A DNA stretch of 64,000 nucleotides from Jejuia sp043557195 (GCA_043557195.1 CP121314.1:496001-560000), one strand, 5' to 3'. Counted from the first letter of the stretch, positions 54,595 to 63,149 are shown. A program made the numbers and translations. The notes: a model not told the origin generated them from the sequence alone.

Positions 54595-54667
54595 CTACAA
54601 TTCATCATTAAAATTTTACAATTCGGTCTGTTACTTTATAAAATGCTGGTGTTGTGATGCATCTTTG
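54595..54667 (+). promoter_or_regulatory. Putative LytTR-box promoter C (second DUF2141 gene)
   Basis: Distal half-site CTACAATTCATC (54595-54606), proximal TTACAATTCGGT (54616-54627), 21 bp apart. CATCTTTG ends at 54667, exactly 40 bp from the proximal half-site; the ATG is 38 bp further. Confidence 0.78.
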
Positions 54668-54705
54668 AAGTGTTCAATAATAAATAACACTTAAAACCAT
54701 ACATC

Positions 54706-55131
54706 ATGAAAACACTATCAACTTTATTCATCGCATTATTTTTAGCAGTAAATTTTAGCAACGCACAAACTGTAGAAAACGGTAACACTATTACCGTAAG
54801 TATTGACAATATAACTAATAACAACGGAAGTGTTGTGTTGGCGCTTCATACCCAAGAAACGTTTATGAGAGGCCCAGGTATAAAGAATACTAAAAGTGAA
54901 ATAGTAGACGGCAAGATAAAAGTAACTTTTGAAAATGTAGCACCTGGAACTTACGCTGTTATGGCATTGCATGACGAAAACGACAATAATGCTATGGATT
55001 TTGAAGACAACGGAATGCCTAAAGAATCTTACGGTATGTCTAACAACCCTATGAGCTATGGACCACCACAATTTGCTACAGCTAAATTTGATGTAGCTTC
55101 AGAGGACTTAGAAATGAATATAAGATTCTAA
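54706..55131 (+). CDS. DUF2141 domain-containing secreted protein
   Basis: 141 residues, the same length as its paralogue at 30876. A signal peptide ends near residue 21 (NFSNAQ). The domain has VVLALHTQETFMRGPG, ALHDENDNNAMDFEDNGMPK and GPPQFATAKFDV. The acidic DENDN loop is conserved between both copies. It is monocistronic, with its own promoter C and a strong terminator. Shared promoter design with the paralogue's operon indicates joint regulation. Function unknown. Confidence 0.9.
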   Translation: MKTLSTLFIALFLAVNFSNAQTVENGNTITVSIDNITNNNGSVVLALHTQETFMRGPGIKNTKSEIVDGKIKVTFENVAPGTYAVMALHDENDNNAMDFEDNGMPKESYGMSNNPMSYGPPQFATAKFDVASEDLEMNIRF

Positions 55132-55151
55132 TTGAAGATTTATACATAATC

Positions 55152-55184
55152 AAAAAGACGACCTAACGGTCGTCTTTTTTCTTT
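55152..55184 (+). terminator. Rho-independent terminator after DUF2141
   Basis: A perfect 12-bp stem AAAAAGACGACC (55152-55163) and GGTCGTCTTTTT (55168-55179), tetraloop TAAC, followed by T residues. Confidence 0.92.
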
Positions 55185-55342
55185 TAACTAAACTAAACTT
55201 AAACAAATAAAACTATTTTCAATAGCGTCATTAAATACAACTATTGTGTCCTTTTTGCATTACAAAAATACTTTATAATAATTCTCGATTTCAATAAATA
55301 TAATTGATAGTTTTTATATTTTTATAGCTTAAACTTATTTAA

Positions 55343-56284
55343 ATGACAATCACCCAATTATACTATGTTCTGGCCGTTGCAGAACATCAAAATTTTACTA
55401 AAGCAGCCGAAAAATGTTTCGTTACACAACCTACGTTGAGTATGCAGATACAAAAATTGGAAGACGAACTAGATATTTTAATTTTTGATAGAAGTAAAAA
55501 ACCTATTGAACTTACAGATGTTGGGCGTAAAATAGTTACTCAAGCCAAAAATATAGTTAATGAGTCTTATAGAATTCAGGATATAGTAGATCAGCAAAAA
55601 GGATTTATTGGCGGTGAGTTTAAACTGGGTATTATCCCAACAATTATGCCTACGTTACTGCCTATGTTCTTAAAAACCTTTATAAAAAAGTACCCGAAAA
55701 TAAAACTAAAGATTGAAGAGCTTACAACCGAAGAAATCATCAATAGGATTAACGAAGGCCATTTAGATGCTGCCATAGCTGCAACACCACTTGAAAATGA
55801 CAGCATTAAGGAACGCGTATTATATTTTGAACCTTTTGTAGCTTACATTCCAAAAGGGCATAAAATGCATACAAAAAACAAACTAAAAGTTGATGATTTG
55901 GTGATTGAAGATATGCTACTTTTAGAAGATGGCCATTGCTTTAGAGATGGTGTTATTAATTTATGTAAAGCGTTTAAAAATCATGAAGATGATAAATTTC
56001 AATTGGAAAGCGGTAGTATTGAAACTTTAATAAAACTCTCTAATGAAGGTTTAGGGATGACGCTTCTACCCTATTTACATACTTTAGATTTGAATGATAA
56101 TATTAAAGATAATCTACATTATTTTGAAGAACCTTCACCTGCAAGGGAAGTAAGTATTATTTATCATAAGAGTGAACTGAAAATGCAAATTATTGAAGCG
56201 ATGCAAACTGTAATTTCTGGGATTATTCGAGGTGCGATTAAATTTCAGGATGTGAAGATTGTTAGTCCGTTACCTAATAAGTAA
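55343..56284 (+). CDS. oxyR: OxyR-type hydrogen peroxide-inducible LysR regulator
   Basis: 313 residues. The N-terminal winged helix is MTITQLYYVLAVAEHQNFTK… CFVTQPTLSMQIQKLEDEL. The effector domain carries LLLEDGHCFRDGVINLC, with the two redox cysteines nine residues apart exactly as in E. coli OxyR (Cys199/Cys208). It senses peroxide by disulfide formation and activates oxidative-stress genes. None of the classic targets lies adjacent. A terminator follows the gene. Confidence 0.92.
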   Translation: MTITQLYYVLAVAEHQNFTKAAEKCFVTQPTLSMQIQKLEDELDILIFDRSKKPIELTDVGRKIVTQAKNIVNESYRIQDIVDQQKGFIGGEFKLGIIPTIMPTLLPMFLKTFIKKYPKIKLKIEELTTEEIINRINEGHLDAAIAATPLENDSIKERVLYFEPFVAYIPKGHKMHTKNKLKVDDLVIEDMLLLEDGHCFRDGVINLCKAFKNHEDDKFQLESGSIETLIKLSNEGLGMTLLPYLHTLDLNDNIKDNLHYFEEPSPAREVSIIYHKSELKMQIIEAMQTVISGIIRGAIKFQDVKIVSPLPNK

Positions 56285-56307
56285 AAAACCGATAAATCCT
56301 TATACTA

Positions 56308-56335
56308 AAAAGCGACCTATTGGTCGCTTTTCTTA
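56308..56335 (+). terminator. Rho-independent terminator after oxyR
   Basis: A 10-bp stem AAAAGCGACC (56308-56317) and GGTCGCTTTT (56322-56331), tetraloop TATT, then CTT. Its 3' end touches the stop region of the convergent small gene. Confidence 0.88.
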
Positions 56336-56530
56336 TGGTTTTAAATAAATCATACATTGATTTAATTCCGGGTTTTGCTGTACAAGAGATAGAATATAAA
56401 TTTTAAGCTCTTCAATCTCGTAAGGTAGTAATCGTTGTACCGCCTTTTGTACTTCTTTGCAAAACAATGTCGCGTCAAAACTCACTTTCTCTAGTACTGT
56501 TTTAGTGTACTCTAGCATTGCTCTTGCCAT
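56333..56530 (-). CDS. Conserved small flavobacterial protein
   Basis: 65 residues, MARAMLEYTKTVLEKVSFDA to CMIYLKP. Small helical proteins of this type recur in Flavobacteriaceae, which supports it being real; the composition is coding-like with balanced charge (KAVQRLLPYEIEELKIYI). No domain is recognised. It is convergent with oxyR and shares its terminator region. Confidence 0.75.
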   Translation of the reverse strand: MARAMLEYTKTVLEKVSFDATLFCKEVQKAVQRLLPYEIEELKIYILSLVQQNPELNQCMIYLKP

Positions 56531-56653
56531 TTTTGTGTTAGGATTTTAGGTTTGTAATAAAGTAGATTTAATGTATAGGCTCTGTTTTAAATTAACGTAT
56601 AAATTTAAACAAAAATTATAAAACTCTACCTTTTTAATAGGACTTTAACAATG

Positions 56654-57454
56654 TTAAAATCTGTTGTCGCCATCCAATAAATCGCCTAAACCTCCTAAAA
56701 TACTACCTTCTCCTTTGTTTTTACCGCCCGCTCTGGGAGCAGATGCTAATACTCTTCCTGCAAGTCTACTAAACGGTAAAGATTGTACATAAACTGTTCC
56801 TGGACCTTGTAATTTTGCAAAGAATAGGCCTTCGCCACCAAATACCGTGTTTTTTATTCCACCTACAAATTCGATATCGTAATCTACGGTTTGGTCGAAG
56901 CCTACTATACAGCCTGTATCTACCTTTAGCGTTTCTCCGGCGGCTAATTCCTTTTTAGCCATGGTACCACCGGCATGTACGAATGCCATACCATCACCTT
57001 CCAGTTTTTGCATGATGAAACCTTCACCACCAAACAAACCGCGACCTAATTTTTTAGAAAACTCTATACCTACACTTACACCTTTTGCAGCACAAAGAAA
57101 TGCATCTTTTTGACAGATAAACTTTCCACCAAATTCTGTTAAATCTATGGGGATTATTTTTCCAGGGTAAGGTGATGCAAATGACACATTGCGTTTACCT
57201 ACTACAGTGTTATAAAATGCCGTCATAAATAAGCTTTCTCCAGTTAGGATACGCTTTCCTGCTCCAAGTATTTTTCCTAAAAAACCAGAATCCTTTTGAG
57301 AGCCGTCGCCAAAAATGGTTTCCATTTTAATACCATCGTCCATCATCATAAAACTCCCTGCTTCGGCAACTACACCTTCGTTAGGGTCTAGTTCTATTTC
57401 TACATATTGCATTTCTTCTCCGTAAATGCGATAGTCTATTTCGTGTGCTGTCAT
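56654..57454 (-). CDS. TIGR00266/AIM24 family protein
   Basis: 266 residues. The AIM24 double-beta-helix pattern is seen: YVEIELDPNEGVVAEAGSFM, LTGESLFMTAFYN, GFIMQKLEGDGMAFVHAGG and TVFGGEGLFFAKLQGPGTVY. The family is widespread and of unknown biochemical function; AIM24 of yeast concerns mitochondrial organisation. Single gene. Confidence 0.9.
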   Translation of the reverse strand: MTAHEIDYRIYGEEMQYVEIELDPNEGVVAEAGSFMMMDDGIKMETIFGDGSQKDSGFLGKILGAGKRILTGESLFMTAFYNTVVGKRNVSFASPYPGKIIPIDLTEFGGKFICQKDAFLCAAKGVSVGIEFSKKLGRGLFGGEGFIMQKLEGDGMAFVHAGGTMAKKELAAGETLKVDTGCIVGFDQTVDYDIEFVGGIKNTVFGGEGLFFAKLQGPGTVYVQSLPFSRLAGRVLASAPRAGGKNKGEGSILGGLGDLLDGDNRF

Positions 57455-57521
57455 TTTTTATTGTTTTTTGTTGATTCGTTTATATGTTGATTTGTTTTGG
57501 GTTTTGTTACAGGTTCAATTA

Positions 57522-57887
57522 CTAATTATCCTTAAAAGTTCTTGTTTTAATGCGATTAACTTTTTTAAGCTCGTTAAAACTAATAAAAGCAACATTATCG
57601 CCAACTTTCAATTCTTTAATTTGAATAAGGTACTTTTTAATAATTTTTTTTACTCTTAGTTCATTGAAAAAGCCTAAAGAACCATTTTTTTTGGCTAGAG
57701 CCAGTACTTCATCAATAGTGAGTGACTTTCCTGTGTATGCAATAATTCCTCTTTCATACTTCTTTAAAGTTTTTCCTCCAATGAAATAATTAGTATTATT
57801 GAAAATATCTGGTATAAGAAATTCGTCTTTTACAAATTGCCCTTTAATTCTAGCATCTTTGTCTGTATACACAAACTTTTTAGTCAT
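57522..57887 (-). CDS. Conserved hypothetical protein
   Basis: 121 residues, basic and Lys-rich (KKIIKKYLIQIKELK). No known domain recognised. It begins within a TAATG overlap of the DUF4442 stop, so it is translationally coupled to it. Length and codon use look genuine. Confidence 0.65.
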   Translation of the reverse strand: MTKKFVYTDKDARIKGQFVKDEFLIPDIFNNTNYFIGGKTLKKYERGIIAYTGKSLTIDEVLALAKKNGSLGFFNELRVKKIIKKYLIQIKELKVGDNVAFISFNELKKVNRIKTRTFKDN

Positions 57888-58342
57888 TAATTCTTAACCT
57901 TTACACTCCACTCAAAATTAAAAGTGGATACCTCTATTCCTTCTTCATTTACTCCAACAGATTTCATCCAAACAGTTTGTCCTTCGCCAGTTTCAATTGT
58001 TTTTTGCAAAGCTTCGTCAATTAAATGCCCATCATTACAAGTAAATACAATTCTACCTGTTGCCTTTTTAGTAAATGTGGCGTTATTTGAAGTGACTAAC
58101 ATTGAAATACGCTTGCCAGATTCTTGAATTTTCCCAATCATTAATGCGCCTGTTGAGAGTTCTGCTGCCATACCTTGCACTGCCCAAAACATGGATTTGA
58201 ATGGATTTTGATTCATCCATCGATGTTTTACTGTTACTTCACATTTTTCATCTTCTAAATATTTTACACGGACACCACACAGGTAAGCCGATGGTAACTT
58301 AAGCATGCTAAATGTGTTTAATTTACTGGGAGTCAGCTTCAT
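57887..58342 (-). CDS. DUF4442 (hotdog-fold thioesterase-like) protein
   Basis: 151 residues. The DUF4442 pattern is LPSAYLCGVRVKYLEDEKC, VKHRWMNQNPFKSMFWAVQG and MAAELSTGALMIGKI, resembling hotdog acyl-CoA thioesterases. No catalytic residue has been proven in this family. Adjacent DUF4870 and other genes do not clarify its role. Confidence 0.85.
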   Translation of the reverse strand: MKLTPSKLNTFSMLKLPSAYLCGVRVKYLEDEKCEVTVKHRWMNQNPFKSMFWAVQGMAAELSTGALMIGKIQESGKRISMLVTSNNATFTKKATGRIVFTCNDGHLIDEALQKTIETGEGQTVWMKSVGVNEEGIEVSTFNFEWSVKVKN

Positions 58343-58448
58343 ATATCATTTGTTTATTTTACTAAGTTATGAAATTATTTCATTGGTTAAAATGTTAAAA
58401 AAATGTTAATTACAGTACTATGCGTAACAAAGTACCTGTTTTTAGACA

Positions 58449-58456
58449 TATATTTG
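58449..58456 (+). promoter_or_regulatory. Bacteroidota -7 element TATATTTG
   Basis: A perfect TAnnTTTG match, 41 bp upstream of the ATG at 58498. No convincing TTG is seen at the expected -33 position. Confidence 0.5.
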
Positions 58457-58497
58457 CATAAGAAACTATTATATGTTTTTAATCAATCGAAATAATC

Positions 58498-58944
58498 ATG
58501 TTAGATAATCATCAAAAAAACATCGCTACTTTTATTCACTTATCTACCTTTAGTAGATTTGTAATTCCGCTAGGAAATTTTCTTGGACCATTAATATTAT
58601 GGACGATTAATAAAGATAAATCTGAATTTATTGATCAACACGGAAAGCAGATTTTAAATTTTCAGATAAGCATTTTTCTCTATGCTATTATTTTAGGAAC
58701 GCTTACTATTCCGTTTTTTATTTTCAAAATATTTAGCGGTATGGATTTTATAGATTTTAACGGATTTCATGATTTTCATATCTCAATGGGTAAGCCTTCG
58801 CCTTTACTTTATGTTGGTGGTGGTTTAGGCGTTTTAGCAGTTATTGCCTTTATTATTGAGTTGGCTTTAATTGTTATTGCCAGTTTAAAAGCTAGAGATG
58901 GTGAGTTGTATAAGTACCCACTTACTATTAATTTTTTAAAATGA
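58498..58944 (+). CDS. DUF4870 (Tic20-like) membrane protein
   Basis: 148 residues with helices at about 25-40, 58-80 and 105-130. The DUF4870 signature is NFLGPLILWTINKDKSEFID with QHGKQILNFQ. Small inner-membrane protein of unknown function. It is followed by a dispersed repeat. Confidence 0.88.
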   Translation: MLDNHQKNIATFIHLSTFSRFVIPLGNFLGPLILWTINKDKSEFIDQHGKQILNFQISIFLYAIILGTLTIPFFIFKIFSGMDFIDFNGFHDFHISMGKPSPLLYVGGGLGVLAVIAFIIELALIVIASLKARDGELYKYPLTINFLK

Positions 58945-58970
58945 TAACATATAAATATATAGACGCCACT

Positions 58971-59056
58971 GTGTTAGGGATTGAGGTCCCGCACGTGCGG
59001 GATTGAAGCTCCTCGCAGAGAGCGACTGCCGAAAGCCCGACCCTTGTGGTAACGGC
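58971..59056 (+). repeat. Dispersed structured repeat, copy 8, diverged, with internal palindrome
   Basis: Starts GTGTTAGGGATTG and ends GTGGTAACGGC; both ends are mutated. The interior GAAGCTCCTCGCAGAGAGCG is the copy 1 subfamily. A perfect 14-bp palindrome CCCGCACGTGCGGG (58988-59001) lies near the left end. Confidence 0.85.
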
Positions 59057-59151
59057 ATAAAAGCATAAATAAAAAGAAATTTCATCAATATCATCAATCA
59101 AATCAATCAATCAAAAAATGAACAGTTTTACAACATTAAAGGAATGACACT

Positions 59152-59493
59152 ATGAAGATAGAAAACACAAAAGCACAAATGCGTAAAGGCGTTTTGGAGT
59201 TCTGCATACTATCGGTCTTAAAGGACGACGATGCATACGTTGCAGAAATTTTACAAACGCTAAAAGACGCAAAGTTGCTAGTGGTTGAGGGCACTATTTA
59301 CCCTTTGCTAACGCGACTTAAAAATGCAGGACTCTTGAATTACAGATGGGAAGAAAGTACCTCTGGACCTCCAAGAAAGTACTATGGTTTAACCGAAACG
59401 GGGAAATTATTTTTAAAAGAATTAGATACTACTTGGAACGAATTACGTAACGCAGTAAATATTGTAACAAGCCAAAAAACAACAAAGAAATGA
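59152..59493 (+). CDS. PadR family transcriptional regulator
   Basis: 113 residues: winged-helix LEFCILSVLKDDDAYVAEIL, the recognition region LVVEGTIYPLLTRLKNAGLL, and the wing EESTSGPPRKYYGLTETGK. PadR proteins repress adjacent genes in response to ligands or envelope stress. It overlaps the PspC gene by 4 bp (ATGA), the usual PadR-PspC layout in Bacteroidota. Confidence 0.92.
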   Translation: MKIENTKAQMRKGVLEFCILSVLKDDDAYVAEILQTLKDAKLLVVEGTIYPLLTRLKNAGLLNYRWEESTSGPPRKYYGLTETGKLFLKELDTTWNELRNAVNIVTSQKTTKK

Positions 59494-61298
59494 ATAAAAC
59501 AGTCAACATAAATTTAGCAGGTATCTTTTTTCACATTGATGAGGATGCGTACCTAAAATTACAACGCTATCTTGAGGCTATAAAACGTTCATTTACAGAC
59601 TCTCAAGGTCGATCTGAAATTATTGCCGATATAGAGGCACGTATTGCCGAACTCTTTAACGAGCGTGTGCAAAACGATAAGCAAGTAATACGAATTAAGG
59701 AAGTAGACGAGGTGATTACCATTATGGGGCAACCTGAGGATTACCTAGTAGATGAAGAGATTTTTGAGGATGAACCTCAGCAATTTTACTCAAGATCTAC
59801 TAAATCTAGCCCTTCTAAAAAATTATATAGAGATACTGACAACTCTTATGTAGGTGGTGTATCTTCTGGTTTAGCTCACTATTTTGGAGTGGATGTGATT
59901 TGGATTCGTTTGGCTTGGATACTTTTAGTTGCCGGTGCAGGAACAGGTATTTTACTTTACATCTTACTATGGGTTTTAGTTCCTGAAGCTAAAACTACGG
60001 CAGAAAAAATAATGATGACGGGAGAGCCTGTTAACATTAGTAACATAGAAAAAAAAATAAAGGACGGTTTTGATACGGTAACCGAAACTGTAGGCGACGT
60101 TGCTAAAAATGTAACCGACTCTGTATCTAGCGCTGCGAAAAAAGTAGACGTTAAAAAGGGAGCAAACTCTATAAAATCATCTTCTAGAACTTTTTTTGAT
60201 ACACTTGGCGATGTTATTATGTTTCTCTTTAAAATATTTGCCAAATTCATCGGTGCCATATTAATGTTTGTTGGTTCTGTTACAGTAATAGCTCTAATAG
60301 TTTCGCTGTTTACTGTAGGAATTTCAGATGCTGTGAACGTACCAGGTTTTGATATTGTAGATGCAGCTAATTCTGCTAATACACCAATTTGGCTAGTATC
60401 ATTACTTGTGCTTTTTGCGGTGGGAGTACCTTTCTTTTTCCTAGCGTATTTAGGTTTGAAAATTTTAGTAAACAATCTAAAATCTATAGGTAATGTTGCC
60501 AAATTCTCATTACTTGGTTTATGGCTTATCGCCGTTATCGGACTAGTTGTTTTAGGAGTAAAACAAGCAAGCGAGCATGCATTTGATGCGAATATTGTTC
60601 AGAAAGAACAGTTAAACATTACAGCTAAGGATACTGTGTTTGTGAAAATGGTTGGAAATGATAATTTCTACAGATCGAAACATGGACATTTATACAGAGA
60701 CACCAATAGTTTTAGAATTGTACCTGACGAAAATGATGAGAAGATAATCTATTCATCAGATATTAGATTAATTGTTAGATCCACAAAAGATTCGTTAGGA
60801 GCATTAAGTATTGAGAAAAAAGCTGAAGGTAGTAGCTACAGTATTGCTAAAAAACGTGCTGAACAAATTAATTATAGTTATGCTTTAGCCAACAATGAGT
60901 TGCTCTTAGATGCCTTTTTAACTACAGATTTTGAGAATAAGTATAGAGATCAAGAAGTAGAATTGATACTGTATTTACCAGAAGGTTCAACTTTGTATGC
61001 AGATGATAATACCTACTCTTTCCATAGAAACTCACCATATTACAATGACATATTGGATAACGGACAGGAAGAGCATTATTTAAAGATATTGCATAACGAC
61101 ACCAAGTGTATAGATTGTGATGATGATGCTTTTGAAGTTAATGTTGATACCGAAAGCGTTAAAATTAACGGAAATGGTATTGAAATTGAAGACGGAAACG
61201 ATAAAGTAAAAATAAACAGTGAGGGTATAAAGGTAGAATCAGATGATGTGAAAGTTAATATAGATAGAAGTGGTATTGATATTAAATCAGACAATTAA
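59490..61298 (+). CDS. PspC domain membrane protein
   Basis: 602 residues. A short N-terminal segment (residues 1-95) is followed by the PspC domain at about 108-172 (KLYRDTDNSYVGGVSSGLAH, then LLYILLWVLVPE). There are further membrane helices near 250-275, 300-325 and 340-360, then a large C-terminal soluble region ending in an acidic/repetitive tail (EDGNDKVKINSEGIKVESDD). It probably senses or counters envelope stress with the PadR regulator. The stop codon abuts promoter D. Confidence 0.9.
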   Translation: MNKTVNINLAGIFFHIDEDAYLKLQRYLEAIKRSFTDSQGRSEIIADIEARIAELFNERVQNDKQVIRIKEVDEVITIMGQPEDYLVDEEIFEDEPQQFYSRSTKSSPSKKLYRDTDNSYVGGVSSGLAHYFGVDVIWIRLAWILLVAGAGTGILLYILLWVLVPEAKTTAEKIMMTGEPVNISNIEKKIKDGFDTVTETVGDVAKNVTDSVSSAAKKVDVKKGANSIKSSSRTFFDTLGDVIMFLFKIFAKFIGAILMFVGSVTVIALIVSLFTVGISDAVNVPGFDIVDAANSANTPIWLVSLLVLFAVGVPFFFLAYLGLKILVNNLKSIGNVAKFSLLGLWLIAVIGLVVLGVKQASEHAFDANIVQKEQLNITAKDTVFVKMVGNDNFYRSKHGHLYRDTNSFRIVPDENDEKIIYSSDIRLIVRSTKDSLGALSIEKKAEGSSYSIAKKRAEQINYSYALANNELLLDAFLTTDFENKYRDQEVELILYLPEGSTLYADDNTYSFHRNSPYYNDILDNGQEEHYLKILHNDTKCIDCDDDAFEVNVDTESVKINGNGIEIEDGNDKVKINSEGIKVESDDVKVNIDRSGIDIKSDN

Positions 61299-61368
61299 CA
61301 ATTCATCATTTAAAAACAACAGTTCGGGGTTTAACCTTTTAAAAATCATAGAAATAAAAAGATATTTG
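61296..61368 (+). promoter_or_regulatory. Putative LytTR-box promoter D (DUF2807 lipoprotein)
   Basis: Distal half-site TAACAATTCATC (61296-61307), proximal CAACAGTTCGGG (61317-61328), 21 bp apart. GATATTTG ends at 61368, exactly 40 bp from the proximal half-site, and the ATG at 61418 is 49 bp further. Confidence 0.75.
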
Positions 61369-61417
61369 AACAACAAATAAATTACTAATCATCAATCATT
61401 TAAAAAAACAAAACATC

Positions 61418-62146
61418 ATGACAACACTAATCAGAATCATCGTAACCTCCATCTTAAGTTTACTTATGTTCTCCTGTAATTTCAATATGAATTGGAATTC
61501 TGGAGTAAAAGGCAACGGCAATGTAGTTATGGAAACTAGAACCGTAAATGAACCTTTCTCTGAAATAAAAGCTTCGGAAGGCTTAAGCGTTTATTTGACT
61601 CAAGGTAATAGCGAAAGTATTACTGTAGAAGCAGACGAAAATTTACAAGAACTTATTTTAACCGAAGTTAAAGACGGTGTTTTAAAAATTCACTGTAAAG
61701 AACAAATAGGAAAGGCATCTTCTAAAAAAGTAAATGTTAATTTCAAAACTATTTCAGGTATTACTTCAACCAGTGGAAGTAGCGTGCATTCTACAAATGT
61801 TATTGCTGCCGACAACTTAAAATTGAAATCAAGTAGTGGTAGTAGTATGAAAGTAAAAGTAGAAGCTAATGATTTAACCTGCGATTCATCTAGTGGTAGT
61901 AGCCTAAAGGTTTCTGGTGAAACTGTTAGCTTATCCGCCGATGCAAGTAGTGGTAGCACTATTAAAGCTGGTGATTTAAAAGCTGAATCTTCAGAAGTAT
62001 CCGCATCTAGTGGCGCTAACTTAACTGTAAATACATCTAAAGCACTTATAGCAAAAGCTTCAAGCGGTGCTAGTGTGAAATATTATGGCAACCCAGAAAT
62101 GCTTGATACTGACAAAAGCTCTGGCGGAAGCGTAAGTAAAAGATAA
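61418..62146 (+). CDS. Head GIN domain (DUF2807) lipoprotein
   Basis: 242 residues; lipobox Cys20 (LLMFSCNF). The DUF2807 domain forms a right-handed beta-helix-like stack. From about residue 112 a motif SSG[SA] recurs seven times at roughly 19-residue steps (STSGSSV, SSSGSSM, SSSGSSL, ASSGSTI, ASSGANL, ASSGASV, KSSGGSV), one per turn. The family is linked to envelope adhesins. It lies 119 bp after the PspC gene with its own promoter D. A paralogue follows at 62313. Confidence 0.9.
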   Translation: MTTLIRIIVTSILSLLMFSCNFNMNWNSGVKGNGNVVMETRTVNEPFSEIKASEGLSVYLTQGNSESITVEADENLQELILTEVKDGVLKIHCKEQIGKASSKKVNVNFKTISGITSTSGSSVHSTNVIAADNLKLKSSSGSSMKVKVEANDLTCDSSSGSSLKVSGETVSLSADASSGSTIKAGDLKAESSEVSASSGANLTVNTSKALIAKASSGASVKYYGNPEMLDTDKSSGGSVSKR

Positions 62147-62170
62147 CCAACTAAACTTTATGAATTTTTG

Positions 62171-62208
62171 ACCACCTTAAGCCTTAATTGGTTTAGGGTG
62201 GTTTTTGT
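62171..62208 (+). terminator. Rho-independent terminator after the DUF2807 lipoprotein
   Basis: Stem ACCACCTTAA (62171-62180) and TTTAGGGTGGT (62192-62202), one wobble, then TTTTTG. Confidence 0.8.
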
Positions 62209-62312
62209 TTATATTTGATTTCCCTGAAAAGTGACCTTTAGCTACTTAAGTGTGTCTAAATTAATAGTATAACGGTATAATATTTGCGTTATAATTTTTA
62301 ACCCTCATTAAA

Positions 62313-63149
62313 ATGAAAAAAACACTTATAGCTTTAATTTCTGCTCTCGTAGTTTGTGGAATTACTCTAGCACAAAATCCTGAAAAAATAAAAGGAAACA
62401 GATTAGTTTCTATTATAAATACTGAAATCAATTCGTTTCATACCATTGCTTTAGATGAAGATTTTGAAATAGATTTGATCTATAATAAAATCCCTTCTGT
62501 TGAAATTGAAACAGACGAAAACTTACATGAGGTTATTGATTTCATGGTGAAAGACAGTGTGCTTTACTTTAATAAACTGAAGAAAATTACATCTAAAAAA
62601 CGTCTGAATATTAAAGTGAGTTATGACGATTATTTACAACAGATAGAAGTTACCGATGATGCGGAAGTAAATGGGCTAACACCCTTAGATTTGTATTATG
62701 GGGGACTGCTCACGAGTGGTTCTGCTAAAGTAGCCTTAACCATAAAAACAAATACCTTCAATTTTGAAAGCTCTGATAAAGCCAAAGTAAAATTAAACGT
62801 AACAGCAGATACTTGTAATGTAAATATGAGAGGTACAGGAAAGCTAGAAGCTTTAATCAACGCTCCTAAAGTTTCCGCAGCATTGTATGAAAGAACCAAT
62901 GCCATAATAGAAGGTAATTGCGATACTGCAGATATTGAACTGGACAACAATGCGCAGTTTCAAGGAAAAAATTTCACCGTGAATAGCTGCAAATTGATCT
63001 GTAATATTTCTAGTGATGCGTATTTAGAAGTAATTAAAGATATTACTATTGATGCTACTGGTACAAGTTCAATTTACTTATACCAAAATCCTAAAATTAC
63101 TATCAATAGTATGACGGATACTACGAAACTTCAAAAGAAAGTAAAGTAA
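62313..63149 (+). CDS. GIN domain (DUF2807-like) secreted protein
   Basis: 278 residues with a signal peptide (ending LAQ at 21) but no lipobox. The repeated beta pattern resembles DUF2807 (FHTIALDEDFEIDLIYNKIP, then VEIETDENLHEVIDF, YDDYLQQIEVTDDAEV), yet the SSG turns of the neighbouring lipoprotein are missing. It probably folds as a related beta-helix. It lacks a LytTR-box promoter, so it may answer to a different signal. Its 3' end is 1 bp from the convergent sulfatase. Confidence 0.78.
   Translation: MKKTLIALISALVVCGITLAQNPEKIKGNRLVSIINTEINSFHTIALDEDFEIDLIYNKIPSVEIETDENLHEVIDFMVKDSVLYFNKLKKITSKKRLNIKVSYDDYLQQIEVTDDAEVNGLTPLDLYYGGLLTSGSAKVALTIKTNTFNFESSDKAKVKLNVTADTCNVNMRGTGKLEALINAPKVSAALYERTNAIIEGNCDTADIELDNNAQFQGKNFTVNSCKLICNISSDAYLEVIKDITIDATGTSSIYLYQNPKITINSMTDTTKLQKKVK

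Noticed and set aside
54461..54694. Plus-strand ORF of 77 codons
   Set aside because: It translates through a dispersed repeat and promoter C; not coding.
11093..59056. CRISPR array formed by the repeated units
   Set aside because: The copies are dispersed kilobases apart, vary in length and orientation, have no regular spacers and no cas genes are present.
59957..60502. Minus-strand ORF of 181 codons inside the PspC gene
   Set aside because: It is wholly antisense to a well-supported gene, with no domain and Ser/Thr-rich composition typical of shadow frames.
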